Shown here piece by piece: positions 1 to 12,108 of a stretch of 64,000 bases of DNA. Position 1 is the first letter of the stretch, and each line of letters starts with the position of its first letter. The stretch comes from Macrobrachium rosenbergii (taxonomy: Eukaryota > Arthropoda > Malacostraca > Decapoda > Palaemonidae). The DNA lies in contig NC_089762.1 of the NCBI RefSeq assembly GCF_040412425.1, forward strand, positions 20,169,702 to 20,233,701. The letters run 5' to 3'. The position numbers and the translations under genes were made by a program. The notes under the pieces were generated by a model, which did not search any database, had not been told where the DNA came from, and saw nothing but the letters and a program-made list of their open reading frames with translations.

Positions 1-237
1 TGCACTTTTTGTGATAAAATTATTAAAATACTCAGGTAGTGCTGAGTTACCATAATTTGCCTTATGATAATTCGAATTTGCAATGGGGTAAACAATTAAT
101 ACTGATACGACAATATTTATAAAATATTTTTAAATTTTGCGCAGGCGCAGGCAGCAGCATACAATCAGGCAATGAGAGAGACCAAATTACAATAGACCAA
201 CTTCTTTTCCTCCATCTCTTTATCCCATCTTTTAGTT

Positions 238-796
238 CCTCGTTGGGCGAGTTGGTAGAGTTGTGGGCTAGCACTCGCTAGGCCCGAGTTCGAGTCTCCC
301 GCCGGCTAATGAAGAATTAGAGGAATTTATTTCTGGTTATGATATTCATTTCTCGCTATAATGTGGTTCGGATTCCACAATAAGCTGTAGGTCCCGCTGC
401 TAAGTAACCAATTGGTTCTTAGCCACGTAAAATAAGTCTAATCCTTTGGGCCAGCCCTAGGAGAGCTGTTAATCAGCTCAGTGGTCTGGTTAAACTAAAG
501 TACAGGCAGTCCCCGGTTATTGGCGGGGTTCCGTTCCCGACAGCGTGACGACAACCAAAAATCGCCACTAACCGAAAATCGGCGATAATAGCACTGATCC
601 CCGGTTAGCGGCGCCAATAACTGGTTAGCAGCGGCGATAGCCGGTGATCAGCGCCGCTGATAAGAGGCGATCAGCGCCGATAACCAGTTATCAGTGACGA
701 AAATCTGGTTATCGTTGTCGCTAGACAAGCGCCGTAAAACCGGATCGCCAATAACCGAGGCTGCCGATAACCAGGGACTGCCTGTATTCTTAACTT
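238..796 (+). mobile_element. tRNA-derived SINE, copy 1, split by a MITE
   Basis: The 5' part resembles a tRNA: an A-box-like stretch (gagttggtagag) near 248 and a B-box-like stretch (gagttcgagtctcc) near 286, the internal RNA polymerase III promoter layout. The body (tagccacgtaaaataagtc) matches the copy at 20702-20984 closely. An imperfect 8-bp duplication flanks it: ttttagtt at 230-237 and ttctagtt at 797-804. The sister transposon copy shows the unoccupied site once, at 30650-30657. The MITE at 503-784 interrupts the 3' end. Confidence 0.85.
503..784. mobile_element. MITE, 'caggcagtcccc' family, inserted in the SINE
   Basis: Terminal inverted repeats begin caggcagtccccggttat and end ataaccagggactgcctg, flanked by TA on both sides (501-502 and 785-786). 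The interior is GC-rich and full of small palindromes based on ggcgat, ccggtta and similar words. It has no coding capacity. Related copies or fragments lie at 4350-4569, 17713, 19287 and 19564-19806. The TA target and TIR style suggest a pogo/Tigger-like source. Confidence 0.85.
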
Positions 797-1011
797 TTCT
801 AGTTAAAAAAGTAAAAGAGAATGATGAAAGTATTGTTAGTAACGTTATACTCTTGCGTAAATGCGCACAGCCATAAACAACTGACCAAGAAACTGTCATT
901 TTGTATTTCAACCATCGCACTGTAATACCGTACACAATTACCGTAGTTATAGTACAAATAAAGATAAGTAGAATAGTGCTAATATATTTTTACATTATAC
1001 CCTTATTCAGT

Positions 1012-1167
1012 ATGGATAAAAGATCGGCAAGGAAATATACTGCTAAATTTAAGCTGCAAGTTGTAGCTGAAGCTGAGAAAACATTGTCTGAGAAAACAAT
1101 TTTCAAGCTGCTAATGACTATAAATTATCGTGCATTGGCAACATGGATGAAACTCGACTGTAATTAA
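1012..1167 (+). pseudogene. pogo/Tigger-type transposase N-terminal remnant
   Basis: The frame from the ATG at 1012 encodes about 51 residues beginning MDKRSARKYTAKFKLQVVAE. The segment YTAKFKLQVVAEAEK resembles the first helix of the CENP-B/Brinker-type helix-turn-helix DNA-binding domain of pogo-like transposases, which binds the transposon ends. The frame ends after 51 residues, and no DDE catalytic domain was found in the remaining kilobase. The sister copy at 30898-31035 has the same start region with its ATG changed and a short deletion. The next two helices are degenerate. It is non-functional as a transposase. Confidence 0.6.
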
Positions 1168-2423
1168 AATTAGAGAGAAAGTATTTTAATCAAAACTACT
1201 GGGCATGAAAGAACACATTACTGCTATTTTTACTCCGATAAATGATAAATACATAAAGCTCGTATTATGATGAAATCAAGTGAAAATAGCGACCGGAATC
1301 TTGATTTTTTTTTCACAAAACAAACGCCTCCAAACGGCCAGTGTCATGTATTGACGAAAAAAATAGCTAAATTAATTTCACAATGAGACGTATTTGTTAT
1401 ATTTTGACTTGAAAACACTTCATACAGTGTAACGAAAAATAACCTTGCCCCATATGAAGTATCTAGAGATTCATTTACGGTAACTAGAAGCAAGAAAAGC
1501 TTACTGAACTGAGTTAAAATGGCGAAATAAACACCACATTAATGATTCCCAAACCAAAACATTGATTGCTATGATCACAATTTATAATACAAAAGCAATA
1601 TAAGAACATATACAATATTGTTGGATACAGTGAATTAAGGCATAACATTTTAAAAGATCCATGGAAAAGATGCATATTCATTATGTTGATGTTTGTATAA
1701 TACGATATGTGAACATAGAGAACAGTATATTGTAGGCTACGCTACCATATATGTATATGGTATACCATAGTGTAGGCTAAGCTAATTCTTGTTTGTTATT
1801 CAATTTCTCTTTGTACTGAATTATCAAGTCACTCTGCATGAACCTCCAGAATTAGCTGATATTAATAATTACTATACTGGTATGTACAGAGTGTACTTTA
1901 TAGTGTAGGGTAGGCTACCATATACAATATGTATACATGGTACCTAATACTCTAGTGTAGGCTAGGCTATATTCGAGATACGTTTTTTCCAACAAACAAT
2001 GGGTTTTTTGGAACCTAACCCCATCGTAAGGAGGATAATGCCTGTATAAGAATTTTTTTGTGTGTGTGTTTGAACTATCAAAATAGGGGGTTTTAGGTGT
2101 TTTTAGAAGGGTTCTAAGTATTCGGGGGTTTTAGCTATTTGCGGGGGTGTGTGGTGTACATCCCCCGCGAATACGGGGTTTTACTGTACATTTAAAAATA
2201 AGAAATGCGTCTAATATGGTGTTATTTAACTCAACCTATTTAATTGTAATTTATGTGCAATGTTTTGTATAAAAAGGCAAGGTTAGGGTAATAACTGATG
2301 TTCAAGAACAGATTAATTTATTTCCACTTCTTATGTAAAAAATCAATTCGGATCTCGACAAAATCGCATCTCGACTCTTCTTCTGGAACGGATTAGAATT
2401 GAGATCCAGGGTTCTGTTGTTTA

Positions 2424-2747
2424 TAGTAAACCCCCGTATTTGTGGATTTTTCTGTAGAACATATCTACCCATTATTCATGGAAAATTCGCCCATTCGTGG
2501 TATTTTTCACTGAGAAGTATTCACTAATTACTGTATTTTCATATTTTCATGACTAAATGCACTTTTTGTGATAAAACTATTAAAATACTCAGGTATAAGC
2601 ATTTTTAGAGGGTTTTTCTCGTGTTTAAACTATCAAAATAGGCAGTTCTAAGTGTATTTAGAGGGGGGGTTTTAAGTATTCGAGGATTTTAGCTATTCAC
2701 GTGGGGGGGGTTCTGGTACGCATCCCCGCGAATAGGGGGGTTTACTG
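2424..2747 (+). mobile_element. MITE, 'cagtaaaccccc' family (Tigger-like)
   Basis: A 324-bp element has inverted ends (tagtaaacccccgtatttg and aataggggggtttactg) flanked by TA. The interior tracks the outer parts of the larger Tigger-like elements at 1-2186 and 30250-32061, so it looks like an internal-deletion derivative. It has no coding capacity. The full-length sister at 29800-30126 has the same structure. Confidence 0.85.
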
Positions 2748-3334
2748 TACAGTATATATTATATTTATGATAAACAGAAATTACATAACTGAAGGTTTGG
2801 CAAATTTTTGTTAAGATATATTTAATATAAATTATAGATATGACATGCTTTAGTAATGTTGATCTTATGATTGAAAAATTTGAACGTATTTCGTCATTTA
2901 AATTTTTATTTTTGTATGCCTAGTAATTAAGAATAATTTATACATATCTGCCATCTTTTGTTATTGCAGGGTCTAGTAAATGTTTCTTGCTGAGGCACAT
3001 CAGCTGAATCATGATCATCGGCTTTACTTATATCAGTCTATCCTGTCCAGATGTTGAAACCTGAAAAGAACCATATCTATATAGTCAATAGATCAGAGTA
3101 AATTTCTTTAACGAGAATTAATAGATGTCCCTGTTTGTAGAATATTCAGATGAGACATTTTTGTATGCTTTATTTTTACGTTAGCAATTATACAGTTGAA
3201 GAGTTAGTAATTCTTCTTACTTAGCTTCCAAAATAGATGATGTTTATTTATTGTCTTGAAATGTTTTATACTGCATTGATTACTGGGACAAATATTTTAT
3301 TTTATTTTATTTGAAATTTTTCTTATTTTTTCAG
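2748..3334 (+). other. Probable intron, no feature
   Basis: AT-rich sequence without a recognisable repeat end or open frame. It ends in a pyrimidine-rich stretch and the AG that precedes exon A at 3335, so it is read as the 3' part of an intron. Confidence 0.5.
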
Positions 3335-3471
3335 GACACCTCCACATTTTGCACGCTGTGTTCATTGCAGTTCAGTTGTAAAAGAAGGAGATGAGTATCT
3401 TGTTCATGTCCAGGATTGTCAAAAGAAAATAGAAGCAAGCTGTGACATGTCTCCAAGAGTAAGGACACCTA
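3335..3471 (+). CDS. Host gene exon A, C2HC zinc-finger-like
   Basis: A 137-bp exon lies between a pyrimidine-rich acceptor (ttattttttcag) and a consensus donor (gtgagt). Only one of three frames is open, with codons from 3336; the other two hit stops. It encodes 45 residues containing CVHC followed by 12 residues and HVQDC, a C-X2-C-X12-H-X3-C pattern that could bind zinc. The exon begins in phase 2 and ends in phase 1 (a single A at 3471). That A joins AA at 7789-7790 to make a lysine codon and continues the open frame of exon B. I do not recognise the family. Upstream exons must lie outside or be unidentified. Confidence 0.7.
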
Positions 3472-3714
3472 GTGAGTACTTGTTGGTTTTGTTGGTTATA
3501 ACGCCATGTCATAAAGGGAATTGGTGCTATCTTTGGACCTTCCAAAATAATCTATAACTATATAATTCTTTGTCTGATAAGTGCAGCTACCTTACCCCTT
3601 ACAGTTTTATCTGATCTATTTCGTGTAAGTGTTTGTGTATGTGTGGGGGGGGATGCCTGTGCATATACATATGTATGTGTTAGGGTGCCACTTACCAGAT
3701 GTATATTTATATGT

Positions 3715-4066
3715 AGTTGACCCCTGGTATTCGTAGGGGATGCTTACCACTACCCTCAGCGAATAGCTAAAATCCACAAATTCTTAAAACCCCTCTAAAA
3801 ATGCTTATAACTGCCTATTTTGATAGTTGAAAACACCAAAAAAACCCTCTAAAAATTCTTATACCTCAATATTTTAATAGTTTTATCACAAAAAGTGCAT
3901 ATAGTCATAATAATTATATGAAAATAAAGTAATTTGTGAATATTTCTCTGTAAAAAAATACCGCAAATAGGCGAATTTTCTGTGATTAATGTATATACTG
4001 TATATGTTTCCACGGGTGGTTGTGGTTGTGGTCCCTATCCCCCCATGAATACTGGGGGGGTGACTG
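3715..4066 (-). mobile_element. MITE, 'cagtaaaccccc' family, reverse orientation
   Basis: The ends gttgacccctggtattcg and actgggggggtgactg are inverted and flanked by TA. The interior words (cctctaaaaatgcttataac, atcacaaaaagtgcat) are the reverse complement of those in the element at 2424-2747. It sits in the intron between exons A and B. Confidence 0.8.
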
Positions 4067-4119
4067 TATCCTGATATGTGTGTTTCTGTCATACTTGTTT
4101 ATGTTGTTTATTTGGTCAG

Positions 4120-4861
4120 TGGCTGTTAATTTTGAGATGGTTATGAATTGTTACATAAGCCATAAGTTTGGTACAGTAATCTTGTTTGAAAGCCTAACCT
4201 AGTACCGTGTACCGAAAGGTAAATTCATTCAGTAAGTAAAGACTATCATGGAAACTGTGTTTGTGTAAAACACACTGTGTTTACATCTTTAGTACATATG
4301 GCATTTCTCAGTGACGACTCTCCAAAGCAAATTCATTTTAAGAACACTACAGGCAGTCCCCGGTCAATGGTAGGGATTCCATTCCTGGCTGAGTGTGGCT
4401 AACAGAAAATCATTGATAATAGCACTGATAAACTGCTTAATGGCGCGGTTAACCGGCTATCAGGCTGATATCGATGCCGTTAAACCACCTACTGGCACTG
4501 AAAATCCGGTTAGCGACATCGCTAGCCAAACACTGTTAACCGATGCCGATGGTAAACGGGGACTGCCTGTACTAAAAAGTAGTTGGTCACCTTCTGTTTT
4601 ATTGGTATTAATGATTTTTCATTTCACCTCATAATATCAAGGAAACTTTACTTGTATGCCTGTGTGTGTGTGTGTGTTTACATCTACATGTGGCATTTCT
4701 TTCCATCTCTACATAGTATGAGTGTTTCTTAGCTCATTATCATGTTTGCCATTTTTCTTTTTTGCTTTGCTTGATTTACTGTACAGTATTTCATTACAAG
4801 ATTAGTTGACTCTCAGTTATGATTATCACACATAACAGTACACAAGAGAATATTTTATCAC
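4120..4861 (+). repeat. Dispersed duplicate, left block (partner 24240-25330)
   Basis: Sequence words and their order match 24240-25330: ataagtttggta, agcctaacctagta, ccaaagcaaattcatttta, acagtacacaagagaatatt. The homology resumes at 7285-7746, which matches 25790-26323. The pair therefore looks like two copies of one longer element. In this copy a MITE (4350-4569) and a tandem-repeat element (4866-7080) have since been inserted. The right end resembles a Tigger-type terminus, so the whole may be an old DNA transposon. Confidence 0.65.
4350..4569. mobile_element. MITE, 'caggcagtcccc' family
   Basis: A 220-bp element has ends caggcagtccccggtcaat and taaacggggactgcctg, flanked by TA at 4348-4349 and 4570-4571. 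The related sequence near 25080-25100 lacks it, consistent with insertion into one copy of the duplicated repeat. Confidence 0.85.
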
Positions 4862-4865
4862 TTAA

Positions 4866-7080
4866 CCCTTAAACGCCTACTGGACGTATCACACGTCGAC
4901 TAAAATTGTCTGTTGGGTGCCAAGTGGACGCACCCGTCGTCGACTACAAAAATTTCAACCTTGGTCAGCTTTTGACTCGACCGAAATGGTCGAAAAAACG
5001 CAATTGTAAGCTAAAACTCTTACATTCTAGTAATATTCAATCATGTACTTCATTTTGCAACAAATTGGAAGTCTCTAGCACAATATTTCGATTTATGGTG
5101 AATTTGAAAAAAACTTTTTTTCGCCAGCTGTAACTTGGCCGAAAATTTCAGAAATTCTTTTGTCATTTTGTCGTAATTTTTGCACTGTTCTATATTAGCC
5201 ATTACATAAAGTTTTATATATGAAAATGTGCACAATTTCATGTACAATACAACAGAAAATAACTCATGGTTGTTGCTTTTATCAGTTTTGAAATATTTTC
5301 ATATAAATCACGATAACTGCTAAAAATTTCAACTTCGGTCAACTTTGATTCGACCGAAATGGTCAAAAATGCAATTGTAAGCTAAAACTCTTACATTCTA
5401 GTAATATTCAATCATTTACCTTCATTTTGCAACCAACTGGAAGTCTCTGCACAATATTTTGATTTATGGTGAATTTAAAAAAAAAACTTTTTCCTTACGC
5501 CCACGCCAGAAATTCTTTTCATCACGTTGTCGTAATGTTTGCCCTTTTATTTATATTAGTCGTTACATAAAGTTTTATATATGGAAATGTGTGCAATTTC
5601 ATGTAGAATACAACAGAAAATAACTCATTGTTGTAGCTTTTATCAGTGTTTGACATATTTTCATATAAATGACGATAACTGCCAAAATTTCAAGCTTCGG
5701 TCAACTTTAACTCAACTGAAATGGTCAAAAAATGCAATTATAAGCTAAAACTCTTACATTCTAGTAATATTCAATCATGTACCTTCATTTTGCAACAAAC
5801 TGGAAGTCTCTAGCACAATATTTTGATTTATGGTGAATTTCTGAAAGAAAAAGTGAATTTCTGAAAAAAAAAAAAACTTTTTCCTTACGTCTGCGCCGCT
5901 GTAATTTCGGCCTGAACGTCTCAGAAATTCTTTCGTCATGTTGTCGTAATGTTTGCATCGTTTTACATTAGTCGTTACATAAACTTTTATATATGAAAAT
6001 GTGCGCAATTTCATGTAGAATGCAACAGAAAATAGCTGATGGTTGTAGCTTTTATCAGTTTTGAAATATTTTCACATAAATCACGATAACTGCCAAAATT
6101 TCAACCTTCGGTCAACTTTAACTCGACCAAAATGGTAAAAAGATCCAATTGTAAGCTAAAACTTTTACATTCTAGTAATATTCAATCATTTACCTTCATT
6201 TTGCAATAAATTGGAAGTCTCTAGCACAATATTTCGATTTATGGTGATTTTTGAAAAAAAATTTTTCCTTACGTCATCTTGTAACTCGCCTGAATATCTC
6301 AGAAATTCTTTTGTCACTTTGTCGTAATATTTGCACTGTTTTATATTAGTCGTTACATAAAGTTTTATATATGAAAATGTGCAATTTCATGTAGAATACA
6401 ACAGAAAATAACTCATGGTTGTAGCTTTTATCAGTTTTGAAATATTTTCATATAAATCACAATAAATAGAAAAAATTCTACCTTCGGTCAACTTTAACTC
6501 GAAATGGTCGAAAACTGCAATTGTAAGCTAAAACACTTACAGTCTAGTAATATTCCATCAATTAGCTTCATTTTTCAACAAACGGGAAGTCTCTAGCACA
6601 ATATTTCGATTTATGGTGAATTTTTGAAAAATACTTTTTTTTTCATGTCCGCACGTTACGAATTCATGTATCATTTTATGATAATATTTTCTCTGTGTTG
6701 CTTTGATTGTTTTACAATATGTTAAATACCAAAATCACTGCAATTTAGTGTACAATACAAAGAAAAAAAAATAACTTGTTAGCTTTTACCGTTTTGCTCA
6801 CAGCGCGATTTGTATACAATTATATATGAATTTTTTTTTTGCACTCATATATTTCAATATTTATATATGATAATGATTTTTTTTTTTTTCATTTCTGATG
6901 GTTGCATACTAAACTTCAGGCAATGACAAAAAAGGAGCCAAAAACGAACTCTTAATCTTAAAAACTAAGCGTGGTGTGATTTTTTAAAAAAACTTTTTTC
7001 CCGCTTCGGCGCTAACTCCTGAACGCTGCCGAACTCCCAAATGCCGCCAGCATACGACAGACACTTTTGTAAATAGAGGT
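4866..7080 (+). mobile_element. TTAA-flanked piggyBac-like MITE carrying a tandem array, copy 1
   Basis: The left end is cccttaaacgcctactgg, directly after TTAA (4862-4865), as in piggyBac-type elements. The body is five tandem units of about 363-412 bp. The shared word caattgtaagctaaaa recurs near 5000, 5371, 5734, 6146 and 6517. The right subterminal region (cagacacttttgtaaatag) is present, but the right TIR and TTAA are missing and the sequence passes into a TA tract. There is no transposase. Complete copies lie at 39170-40951 and 41566-50820. Confidence 0.75.
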
Positions 7081-7099
7081 TTTCATGTTATGGTTATAC

Positions 7100-7270
<171 letters not shown>

Positions 7271-7284
7271 GTATCTCTTCTTTT

Positions 7285-7746
7285 TTCTTTGTGCTTGATG
7301 TATTTCATTACAAGTCATAAGCATAACAACACAAAGCAAAACACGCTCCAGCATGTCAGACATCTGCCTAGCCCTCTTCACAACACTGCAGTCCCACCCC
7401 CTCCTAGCTAGGGAACCTGCTCCCCAGCTCCACCCACTTCCCAAAACAACCCCTCTGAGTGAATTCCTCTAAAGTCTTACTGCTCCTCCTCTCCCATGTC
7501 GCCCAGCCATCTGACACATCCACCACCTTGAAAACTCTTCTAGGCCTTCCCCACCCCCTTTCTCAGTCTCTTTATGAGTTTAAGCAGTGTCACCAACATT
7601 TTCTGAGGCTGTGCAGCATTGCCAACCATTGGAGAGTGGTTTTTTCAAATTTTAAATTTTTTGAAATTTATATATATCACATATCTTCGGGGCCTTGGTC
7701 CCTTGTCTGGGTGTGTTGGGCAGTCCAGATAATCGCAAGATTACTG
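7285..7746 (-). mobile_element. Tigger-like transposon terminal fragment (partner 25790-26323)
   Basis: It begins at gtgcttgatgtatttcatta and ends at ataatcgcaagattactg followed by TA. Read from the other strand, the terminus is cagtaatcttgcgattatct, a Tigger-style TIR. The fragment at 25790-26323 matches throughout and ends in the same way. No transposase domain is recognisable. Exon B starts 42 bases downstream of its end. Confidence 0.6.
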
Positions 7747-7788
7747 TAGTTCCTGTCTTTTTATTTTGTAAATGAATATTTCTTTCAG

Positions 7789-7878
7789 AAAGAGAACAGA
7801 ATGGCACATCATCTGACAGAAAAAGAGTTGCAAGACCTTTATTTACTGAAGTCTCAAGTGTTTTTGACCAGCTAGAAG
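7789..7878 (+). CDS. Host gene exon B
   Basis: A 90-bp exon lies between acceptor atttctttcag and donor gtaagt. Only the frame starting at 7791 is open (29 codons); the other two contain stops. That is exactly the frame demanded by exon A, whose final A plus AA here gives lysine. The peptide is basic and polar (REQNGTSSDRKRVARPLF, then TEVSSVFDQLE) with no recognisable domain. It ends in phase 1 with a single G. Splice sites, phase match and the single open frame on both exons make a real gene likely; its identity is unknown. Confidence 0.7.
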
Positions 7879-9669
7879 GTAAGTAAAAATAATTTTGTTC
7901 TGGTCTTAAATACCTATTACGATCTTAATTTGTAATTTGCATTTATTTGAAGTAGATTATAGGACAGTATTGCTTTGTAGTTTTACTAGTTAAGAGGTAA
8001 TACACTGTGAGATGTGTTTTTCAACTACAGTAGCTGAAAGAAATTTAGTAGTCTGTGTATATTGTAAGGTAAGTTATCAATTTCTGCCTTAATTTATAAT
8101 TTATTCTTTAAGAGGCATTACCTTAGGCTAGTTTTTTGTGGAACTAAATTGTTAAAGCTTTTTTTCATTTTTTGCAAGCTTGATATCTGGCATTTTGCCA
8201 TAATTCTGCAGGGTTTTGACACTACTATTAATAACATTAGTAGTGCTCAAATCTGTGGCTGGTTAGAGCTTTTCAAAGTCTAATTTCAATTTATGCTGCA
8301 TGGAAAAATTGTAGTATTTTATAGCAATACTAAATAGAAATCATAAGGTGGTTTAATGGTGCCACAGAGCTAAAATTCTCAACTGTAGCTGTTCTTTAAG
8401 TAATTTGTTGAATGAAAATATATTTTTTAAAATTGATTGCAGTGATTTAAAAGTTTAGTAACTGATTATATTAAAAATGTTGAAGGAAATGGAATTTCTA
8501 AATGCAGCTTTTGTCTCTTTAAACATTCATAAATGTCATTATGGCTCGTGATACATACAGGTTTATTATTAGTTATGTTAAAATTAATTTTTTCCATTGT
8601 AGGATGGGGTAACACTACTTATGTGTCATCGGTTATTTTATTTGATGAATTTTTTTTATATTTCTAAAGTAGGCTTACAATGCTGTTAATTTGACCCTAT
8701 ATTCTTTATGATAGGTTTCAGTGATATTAAATCATCTCTGAGAATCACATTGCTGTGTAATAAAATGGAACAGAAGTTTTAGTTGCTTCAGTTCATCATT
8801 ATCATCTTCATCTCTCTTTATAGAGGTGGAATTGTAATGAGTTCTTTTTGCTCTTTTTCTGTCTTTTAATTTTCTTCCTGAATTCCCATCTGATCCATAA
8901 TGAGAGACTCAGAGTTTGCACCTTTCCTAATTAGAGCCAGAAGACTGTTTGAATTGAGAAATATAAGATTTCCTCCAATAATTGAACTACGTCTTCTTTG
9001 GATTATGCATAAGGTTTGAACCTGTACAAAATTGATATCTTTGTGCAAAAACTCTTCATATACCCCAGAAAATCATAAACTTGCAATAGAACATATAAGA
9101 TGTAAAGGTTTGCATTATGCGATATGTGCTAATGGGTCCAAATCTTCATGAGGCATGGGATCTGCAGCCATGTTACTCAGCAAAACATGTAAACTAGTAT
9201 TTAATTGGATCAGCCATTATAATGATTAAAGATATGTCATTATAGAAATTTGTAATTCTCAGTGACTCTAGAAGTGCTTTGGAAGCCCTTCAAAATTAAA
9301 ATCCAAAATATATCCTTCCACAACACATTAAATTTTCACCAAGTGTATGAAGATGGTTAAAATGTAGGTATTAAAGGAAATTAAGCTGATAAAGCAGCCA
9401 AAGCTGCAACTATTATGACAAAATTGCATGTAGATACTATATTCAAAGAAGTGATTACATAACATTTTTAAAACATGCAAGGTTATTTTCATTGAGGTAG
9501 GTCAGTTTTACATGTTTTTAGGCCACATTGTGTGCAGGCTTTAATGAGTATGGTCACACCAAAAAATAAGTGCAGATTGGTCTATCATGGCGAATTTGGC
9601 ACTTTTTACACAAGATAAATAGCAGAGTGCAGGATGGTTACTGCACAATCACTTTTGGTAGAAACATCA

Positions 9670-9700
<31 letters not shown>

Positions 9701-9940
9701 ACTAACATGGCTTCCTCATAAACCAAATTGACCAGAATCTCAGGGTTTCTCAGCTGCACCCAAGAGTGCAGTGTTAAAGGTTATTACTTGGTACAGGCCT
9801 ACCTAATTAATGGTTAACAGGGTTCTGATGTTGGTGGTTAGGAGAAAATTTTGTGTGCTGTATTCAGGGATGGCTGCTCCAGCTGGTTTAAGGTGCCTTG
9901 AGCAGCCATAGGTAACTGGGGTATGGAACTTTTCCAATTA
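7879..9940 (+). other. Probable intron, no gene
   Basis: AT-rich sequence following the exon B donor. No domain-bearing frame was found; a 60-residue minus-strand frame at 8866-9048 has no recognisable content. A T homopolymer of roughly 30 bases at 9671-9700 may be a retroposon tail or simple repeat. Confidence 0.45.
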
Positions 9941-10206
9941 TAGTCAATCCTCCAGATTTGCGGGCTTGCAATTTGCAGACTCAGCGATTCACGGAATTTT
10001 CTGTGGAACCTATCTATAAATTATTCAGAAAAACACCCACTTGGATTTTTCGTAGAGCAATGTTCTGTATTTTTCATGTTATTTTCATGTCCAAATACTG
10101 TACTGTACCTACATACACATTTTATGATAAAATAATGATTTGCAGTACTAATTTTCAAATAATATTAACTTTAATAGGTTAAATAATAATATGTAGATAA
10201 AATAAT

Positions 10207-10300
<94 letters not shown>

Positions 10301-10607
10301 TCCTTTCCTCAGTTCTCTCTCTCTTACTGAGATGAGAGAATTTCATGCATATGTAATATACTGTATATGTTTATTTGTTTTATGTGATAAATAAATGATT
10401 TACTAATTTTCAAATATCAGTGTACTAAACACAGCAAAATATCAATTCATGAAAGAAAATACAGTGAATTAGGAAGATTTTAGTTCAGTAAAAATTCTTC
10501 CCCTCATCATTTTCTTAAAGCTCTGGAGAGGGGAAGGGGTGTTGTGTAACCTTTCAAATATGTCAAATATCTTGACATACTGACTGCAAGGGTAATGAAG
10601 GATGCTG

Positions 10608-10699
<92 letters not shown>

Positions 10700-11052
10700 T
10701 AATCTAAATTATGTTCTTTGTATTTCATATCTCTCTCTCTCTCTCTCACTGAGATAGATTTTTATGTACATGTAACATATGTTTACTGTATTTGTTTTGT
10801 AAACTGTAGTGTTATAGATAAACGTGATGTTACTTTGTTATTAATTTTGTTTCATATTTTCCATGCTATAATTAAAACTTTTTGCATTTGTATAGTAAAT
10901 TATTAAAAATTTTAAACAAATACATATGATTCCCAGTCTCTTCCCTTCTTTTCTCAGATTCTTCAGAGCAGGGTGGGTACAAGTACCTGTAAATTAACTT
11001 GACATATTGACCATGAAGGGGAGTGGTGCCCACAGATGGTCATATGATACTG

Positions 11053-11148
<96 letters not shown>

Positions 11149-11229
11149 ACATGCCAAAGGATACTCAGAATGTGAGAGATGGATGAATAGATAGATAGAA
11201 AAGGGAGAGTGGTTGATAGAAAAGATATA

Positions 11230-11289
<60 letters not shown>

Positions 11290-11520
11290 GTTGTGGCTTT
11301 GAAATGATATGTAATATCATTTCAAGTGCTCTAATAATAGGAGGTAATATTTTAAAGTATATTTGATGTGAGGTGCTAGTTTAAGGTATACATTTGTTAT
11401 CGAACTTTCCAAAATAGGCAGTTATAAGCATTTTTAAGTGGTTTGTTAACTATTTTGCAGTTTTGCTACTATATTTGCGGGGGTTGTGATGCATCCCCCG
11501 CAAATATGGGTGATTAACTG
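9941..11520 (+). mobile_element. Tigger-like element with internal (CT)n arrays
   Basis: The left end tagtcaatcctccagatttg and right end gcaaatatgggtgattaactg are inverted and flanked by TA. The interior contains several long (CT)n tracts (about 10210-10298, 10613-10697, 11059-11147, 11233-11285) and words such as ttactaattttcaaatat that recur in the elements at 15088-16803 and 19893-21351. It has no coding sequence. Arg-Glu or Leu-Ser frames here are microsatellite artefacts. Confidence 0.7.
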
Positions 11521-11540
11521 TATTTCTTTACTCCCCACTG

Positions 11541-11889
11541 CAGGCAGTCCCCAATTAATGTCGGGGTTCGTTCGACACTGCGACGTCAAAGCGAAAAGCA
11601 GTGTAACGCGAGACATTATAAAAATCGTAAGAAAACCTTAATTTTAATCTTTTGGGTGTTTTGAAAACGACGTAACCTGCATTTTGATTGAGCCTTTCAT
11701 CAAAAACCTCCAAATTTTGACCATTCTGCAGTTTTGGAGCCATATTAAAGTTCCAGTCTTCTGTCGGACTGGCGACGTAAACCTGGAACATGCGCTGTAA
11801 CCCGGAAATAGTTTTTGATGAATATATTTAAAGACCATAGTAACCTCAGAACGACATAAGCGAGTCTGACATAACCCAGGGAATGCCTG
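11541..11889. mobile_element. MITE with caggcagtcccc-type ends, distinct interior
   Basis: A 349-bp element begins caggcagtccccaattaatg and ends cataacccagggaatgcctg, with TA on the right and TG (a presumed mutated TA) on the left. Its interior (aacgcgagacattataaaaatc) differs from the GC-rich family at 503-784, so it is a sister subfamily. There is no plausible coding; two minus-strand frames lie across it by chance. Confidence 0.75.
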
Positions 11890-12108
11890 TATTGCATTCT
11901 TCATACTGGTAGTGCAGTGTCCTTATTGTATGTACAGTAGTTGTTTTTTATTGCTTCCTCTTGAGCATGGCAGATCCTCATAGCCATTTTCATATGGTCA
12001 TACCAAGGGAAGAGCAGGGGGCATCCACAGGCTAAGCAATTGAACTGGTATACCATATTAATCAGTTTCAAGGAATCTCTCAGTGATGGGGCTGGATTAT
12101 TCTTCACA

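Larger units (their letters stand above)
1..2186 (+). mobile_element. Tigger/pogo-like DNA transposon relic, copy 1 (5' end outside window)
   Basis: The sequence matches the complete copy at 30250-32061 over its whole length, except for a SINE plus MITE block at about 238-796. The right end has a subterminal gcatcccccgcgaatac block and finishes with ttactg followed by TA, the usual Tc1/mariner-pogo target dinucleotide. The left terminus lies before base 1. Only an N-terminal transposase remnant (from 1012) is recognisable, so this is a non-autonomous or decayed copy. Assignment to the pogo/Tigger group rests on the TIR style, the TA target site and the helix-turn-helix remnant. Confidence 0.75.

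Noticed and set aside
5050..6014. Repeated short minus-strand frames beginning MKLRTFSYIK or MKLCTFSYIK (also 39300-39888)
   Set aside because: The same peptide recurs once per tandem unit because the DNA repeats; it is broken in other units and has no domain.
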